Positions 39,094-41,142 of a stretch of DNA of 41,142 nucleotides are shown piece by piece (position 1 is the stretch's first letter; each line of letters starts with the position of its first letter). Position numbers and translations under genes: made by a program. The DNA lies in the NCBI GenBank assembly GCA_964551215.1, contig CAZKBV010000005.1, forward strand, positions 1 through 41,142, written 5' to 3'. This DNA comes from JAFLUQ01 sp964551215 (GTDB lineage: Bacteria; Bacillota; Clostridia; UMGS1883). The notes below the pieces were generated by a model. The model was given only the letters and a program-made list of their open reading frames with translations, did no database searches and had not been told where the DNA came from.

Positions 39094-40332
39094 ATGGAAA
39101 ACGTAAATGAAAACGTTTTTGACGTTCTTAAGGAACGTGGACTCATTGCGCAGACAACTCACGAAGAAGAAATACGTGAGCTTCTGGGAAAGGAGAAGGT
39201 ATCATTTTATATAGGCTTCGACCCCACTGCGGACAGTCTCCATGTTGGCCACTTTTTGCAGATGGTTGTAATGCGTCATATGCAGAATTACGGTCACCGC
39301 CCCATCGCTCTTGTAGGCGGCGGCACAGGGCATATCGGCGACCCTTCGGGCAGAACCGATATGCGTAAAATGATGACCACCGAGGTTATAAACCACAATT
39401 GCGAGTGTTTTAAAAAGCAGCTTGGCAAGGTTGTGGATTTCAGCGACGGCAAGGCCATAATGGTAAACAACGCCGACTGGCTTCTAAGCCTGAATTACGT
39501 TGAATTTATCCGCGACATCGGCTCATGCTTCTCCGTCAATCAGATGCTTACGGCGGAATGTTTCAAGCAGCGTCTGGAAAAGGGACTGAGCTTTCTTGAA
39601 TTTAATTATATGCTTATGCAAAGCTACGACTTCCTTATGCTTGCCCGAAAGTACGACTGCAAAATGGAACTGGGCGGCGACGACCAGTGGAGCAATATTT
39701 TGGGCGGCATAGACCTGAACCGCCGCAAGGACAGGCGGCAGGTTTACGGCATGACGTTTACCCTTCTGACGAACAGCGAGGGCAAAAAGATGGGTAAAAC
39801 CGCCGACGGAGCCGTCTGGCTGGATCCGGAGAAAACCTCTCCCTACGATTTTTACCAGTACTGGAGAAATGTGGACGACGCGGACGTATGCAAGTGCATG
39901 AAGCTGCTCACTTTTGTGCCTATGGACGAAATAAGAGAATACGAAAAGCTGGAGGGCAGCGCCCTTAACGCGGTAAAGGAGAAGCTTGCCTACGAGGTCA
40001 CCGCTTTGGTACACGGCAAGGAAGAAGCCGAAAAGGCTATGTCCGCCGCGAAGGCTGTTTTCGGCGGCGGGGGAGACGACGCAAATATGCCCGCGGCTGA
40101 AATTTCCGCAGGCGAGCTGGGCGAGGGAATGAACGTCCTCGACCTTCTTACGGCTGTGAAGTTTATCCCTTCCAAAGGCGAGGGACGTCGGCTTATTCAG
40201 CAGGGCGGCCTTACGGTTGCCGGAGAAAAGGTGACGGATATATCCTCCGTTGTCGTTCCCGCCGATTTCAAGGGCGGAAGTCTTACGGTGAAAAAAGGTA
40301 AAAAATCGTTCATTAAAATTATTTTAAAGTAA
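39094..40332 (+). CDS. tyrS: Tyrosyl-tRNA synthetase
   Basis: A 412-aa class I synthetase that charges tRNA-Tyr. HIGH-type motif DSLHVGHFLQM, the tyrosine-binding region FLEFNYMLMQSYDFLML and GGDDQWSNILGG, the KMSKS-type loop KKMGKTADGAVWLDP, and a C-terminal S4 RNA-binding domain (LIQQGGLTVAGEKV) are present. AAAGGA (39079-39084) lies 9 nt from ATG 39094, so the in-frame TTG at 39085 is unlikely. Followed 15 bp later by mntP in the same transcript. Confidence 0.97.
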   Translation: MENVNENVFDVLKERGLIAQTTHEEEIRELLGKEKVSFYIGFDPTADSLHVGHFLQMVVMRHMQNYGHRPIALVGGGTGHIGDPSGRTDMRKMMTTEVINHNCECFKKQLGKVVDFSDGKAIMVNNADWLLSLNYVEFIRDIGSCFSVNQMLTAECFKQRLEKGLSFLEFNYMLMQSYDFLMLARKYDCKMELGGDDQWSNILGGIDLNRRKDRRQVYGMTFTLLTNSEGKKMGKTADGAVWLDPEKTSPYDFYQYWRNVDDADVCKCMKLLTFVPMDEIREYEKLEGSALNAVKEKLAYEVTALVHGKEEAEKAMSAAKAVFGGGGDDANMPAAEISAGELGEGMNVLDLLTAVKFIPSKGEGRRLIQQGGLTVAGEKVTDISSVVVPADFKGGSLTVKKGKKSFIKIILK

Positions 40333-40347
40333 GATCAGGGTGATTTT

Positions 40348-40920
40348 ATGAGTATGGCGGTTATTTTTCTCACTGCGGTATCTCTCGCCATGGACGCTTT
40401 CGCCGTGTCTATAACAAACGGCGTAATCGTTTCGGATTTCAAAAAGCGCCACGCCGTAAAAATGGGAGTCTATTTCGGAGTATTCCAGTTTGTTATGCCG
40501 ATTATAGGCTACGCTTTGGGCAGCGGCTTCAAGCGTTATATTGAAGCCTTTGACCATTGGATAGCCTTCGGACTTCTTATACTTATCGGCGGAAACATGA
40601 TAAGAGAAGGTATTTTCGCAGAGAAAGAACAAAGCGGCAAAAAATCCGCCGCCGAAGCTCTGAATTTTAAAGTGCTCTCAGTGCAGGCCGTCGCCACCAG
40701 CATAGACGCCTTGGCGGTTGGAGTCAGCTTTTCCCTTATGTCGGACATAAATATGTGGCTCGTATGCGGCATAATCGGCGCGGTTGCCTTTTTGTTCAGC
40801 TTTTTCGGAGCCTTAATGGGCAGGAAAATCGGCGGTTTTTTCAAAAACAAGGCGGAGATTGTCGGCGGAATTATCCTTTGCCTTATAGGTGTTAAAATAC
40901 TCCTTGAACATATTTTGTAA
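40348..40920 (+). CDS. mntP: MntP, putative manganese efflux pump
   Basis: A 190-aa membrane protein with six predicted membrane segments and two related halves, each with an Asp-containing motif: SLAMDAFAVS near residue 15 and ATSIDALAVGVS near 117, as in MntP (LysE-like superfamily). It exports Mn(II). There is no yybP-ykoY manganese riboswitch in the 15-bp gap after tyrS. AGGGTGA precedes the start. Co-transcription with tyrS is probably incidental. Confidence 0.93.
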   Translation: MSMAVIFLTAVSLAMDAFAVSITNGVIVSDFKKRHAVKMGVYFGVFQFVMPIIGYALGSGFKRYIEAFDHWIAFGLLILIGGNMIREGIFAEKEQSGKKSAAEALNFKVLSVQAVATSIDALAVGVSFSLMSDINMWLVCGIIGAVAFLFSFFGALMGRKIGGFFKNKAEIVGGIILCLIGVKILLEHIL

Positions 40921-40935
40921 AGCAATTTCTTCTCT

Positions 40936-40949
40936 TACGGCGCGCCGTA
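40936..40949. terminator. Perfect 14-bp palindrome after mntP
   Basis: TACGGCGCGCCGTA, followed by CGCTTTTTCGC. It could form a stem TACGG/CCGTA with a CGCG loop and weakly terminate mntP. Confidence 0.45.
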
Positions 40950-40983
40950 CGCTTTTTCGCAAGGCTTTTTAAAATTAAATAAC

Positions 40984-41088
40984 GGACAGTTCGTGACCAT
41001 CCTGTCCTTAAACAAAACTACGGGATTCACCTCCGGGGCAGAAGCCTCCGAGGCAAAAATGAGCAGGTCACAAGCCTGCTCTTTTTTT
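40984..41088 (+). ncRNA. Candidate structured RNA with terminator, riboswitch- or attenuator-like
   Basis: Three hairpins in a row: GGACAG/CTGTCC (40984-41007); CCTC-CGG-GGC-AGAA-GCC-TCC-GAGG (41030-41053), with a symmetric internal loop; and the terminator GAGCAGG/CCTGCTC (41061-41081) with seven T. GTGACC (40993-40998), in the loop of the first hairpin, is complementary to GGTCAC (41066-41071) in the terminator's arm and loop. No reading frame. The family is not recognised. Only a -10-like TAAAAT (40970-40975) is seen upstream. Confidence 0.5.
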
Positions 41089-41142
41089 AATCGGAGCAAC
41101 GCTCCATCAAGTTTGCTTGAAACGGAGCTTGCGATAGATTGC
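41089..41142 (+). repeat. Palindromic repeat element, copy C (cut by the window end)
   Basis: It shares GCAACGCTCC (41096-41105), a TTTGCTTG loop word and CGGAGCTTGCGATAGATTGC (41123-41142) with copy B, while the bases between differ but still fold (TCAAG/CTTGA). The right module, if present, would lie beyond the window. Confidence 0.78.

Noticed and set aside
40333..40347. Manganese (yybP-ykoY) riboswitch upstream of mntP
   Set aside because: Only 15 bp separate tyrS and mntP.
40984..41060. ZTP (pfl) riboswitch
   Set aside because: Short words resemble the motif, but the first hairpin closes on itself, the spacing between blocks is too short and conserved bases after CGTGAC differ.
1..41142. 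CRISPR array, prophage, insertion sequence, rRNA or tRNA genes
   Set aside because: No regularly spaced repeats, transposase, integrase or phage structural genes, and no recognisable rRNA or tRNA sequence was seen.

Overview
This window looks like chromosome of an anaerobic, fermenting, low-to-mid GC Gram-positive bacterium of the class Clostridia. The evidence is the trimeric NAD(H)-linked [FeFe] hydrogenase with a HydE maturase, an oxygen-sensitive class III ribonucleotide reductase, a VanW/G5 wall protein, a TagA-type glycosyltransferase, Gram-positive LexA boxes, AGGAGG-type ribosome binding sites, and many TTGACA/TATAAT promoters with 17-bp spacers. No phage, transposon, CRISPR array, rRNA or tRNA was recognised.

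Layout. 1-2.5 kb: clpX; a LysM/membrane-anchor gene under three LexA boxes (a YneA-like SOS division inhibitor); a tiny Cys-rich protein gene; and a convergent DUF6171 gene. 2.5-4.9 kb: TagA/WecG glycosyltransferase, thymidylate kinase and a DUF2156 protein. 5.0-10.7 kb: a tightly packed run of DJ-1/PfpI protein, 5-formyl-THF cyclo-ligase, TrmR and TrhP (tRNA U34 hydroxylation and methylation), VanW protein, LuxS and MTA/SAH nucleosidase. The last two recycle the S-adenosylhomocysteine left by methylation and make the AI-2 precursor. 11-12.9 kb: purine permease plus phosphoribosyltransferase. 13.1-21.6 kb: two large exported proteins on converging strands, a two-stalk-domain protein and a 2343-residue multi-modular GH16 glycosidase.

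21.8-30.2 kb is the hydrogenase region, all on the plus strand. The first operon encodes DRTGG protein, HATPase, a HydS-like [FeFe]-hydrogenase homologue with altered active-site motifs, a second DRTGG protein and a PHP phosphoesterase. The second encodes HydC, HATPase, a small thioredoxin-fold ferredoxin, HydB and HydA. The first set reads as a redox/H2 sensing and signalling module beside the catalytic enzyme.

30.4-39 kb is on the minus strand: nrdG/nrdD (NrdD lacks the ATP-cone), a Zn/Cd P-type ATPase with an ArsR/CzrA-type repressor and a clear 12-2-12 operator, hydE, and feoB. 39-41 kb returns to the plus strand: tyrS, mntP, and a terminal structured non-coding stretch.

Not explained by protein genes: a short palindromic repeat family at 10.77, 35.4 and 41.1 kb; a candidate ~100-nt RNA with its own promoter and terminator at 32.96-33.06 kb; and a structured RNA candidate with a possible loop-terminator interaction at 40.98-41.09 kb. 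All functional names rest on reading motifs and synteny; no database search was run.
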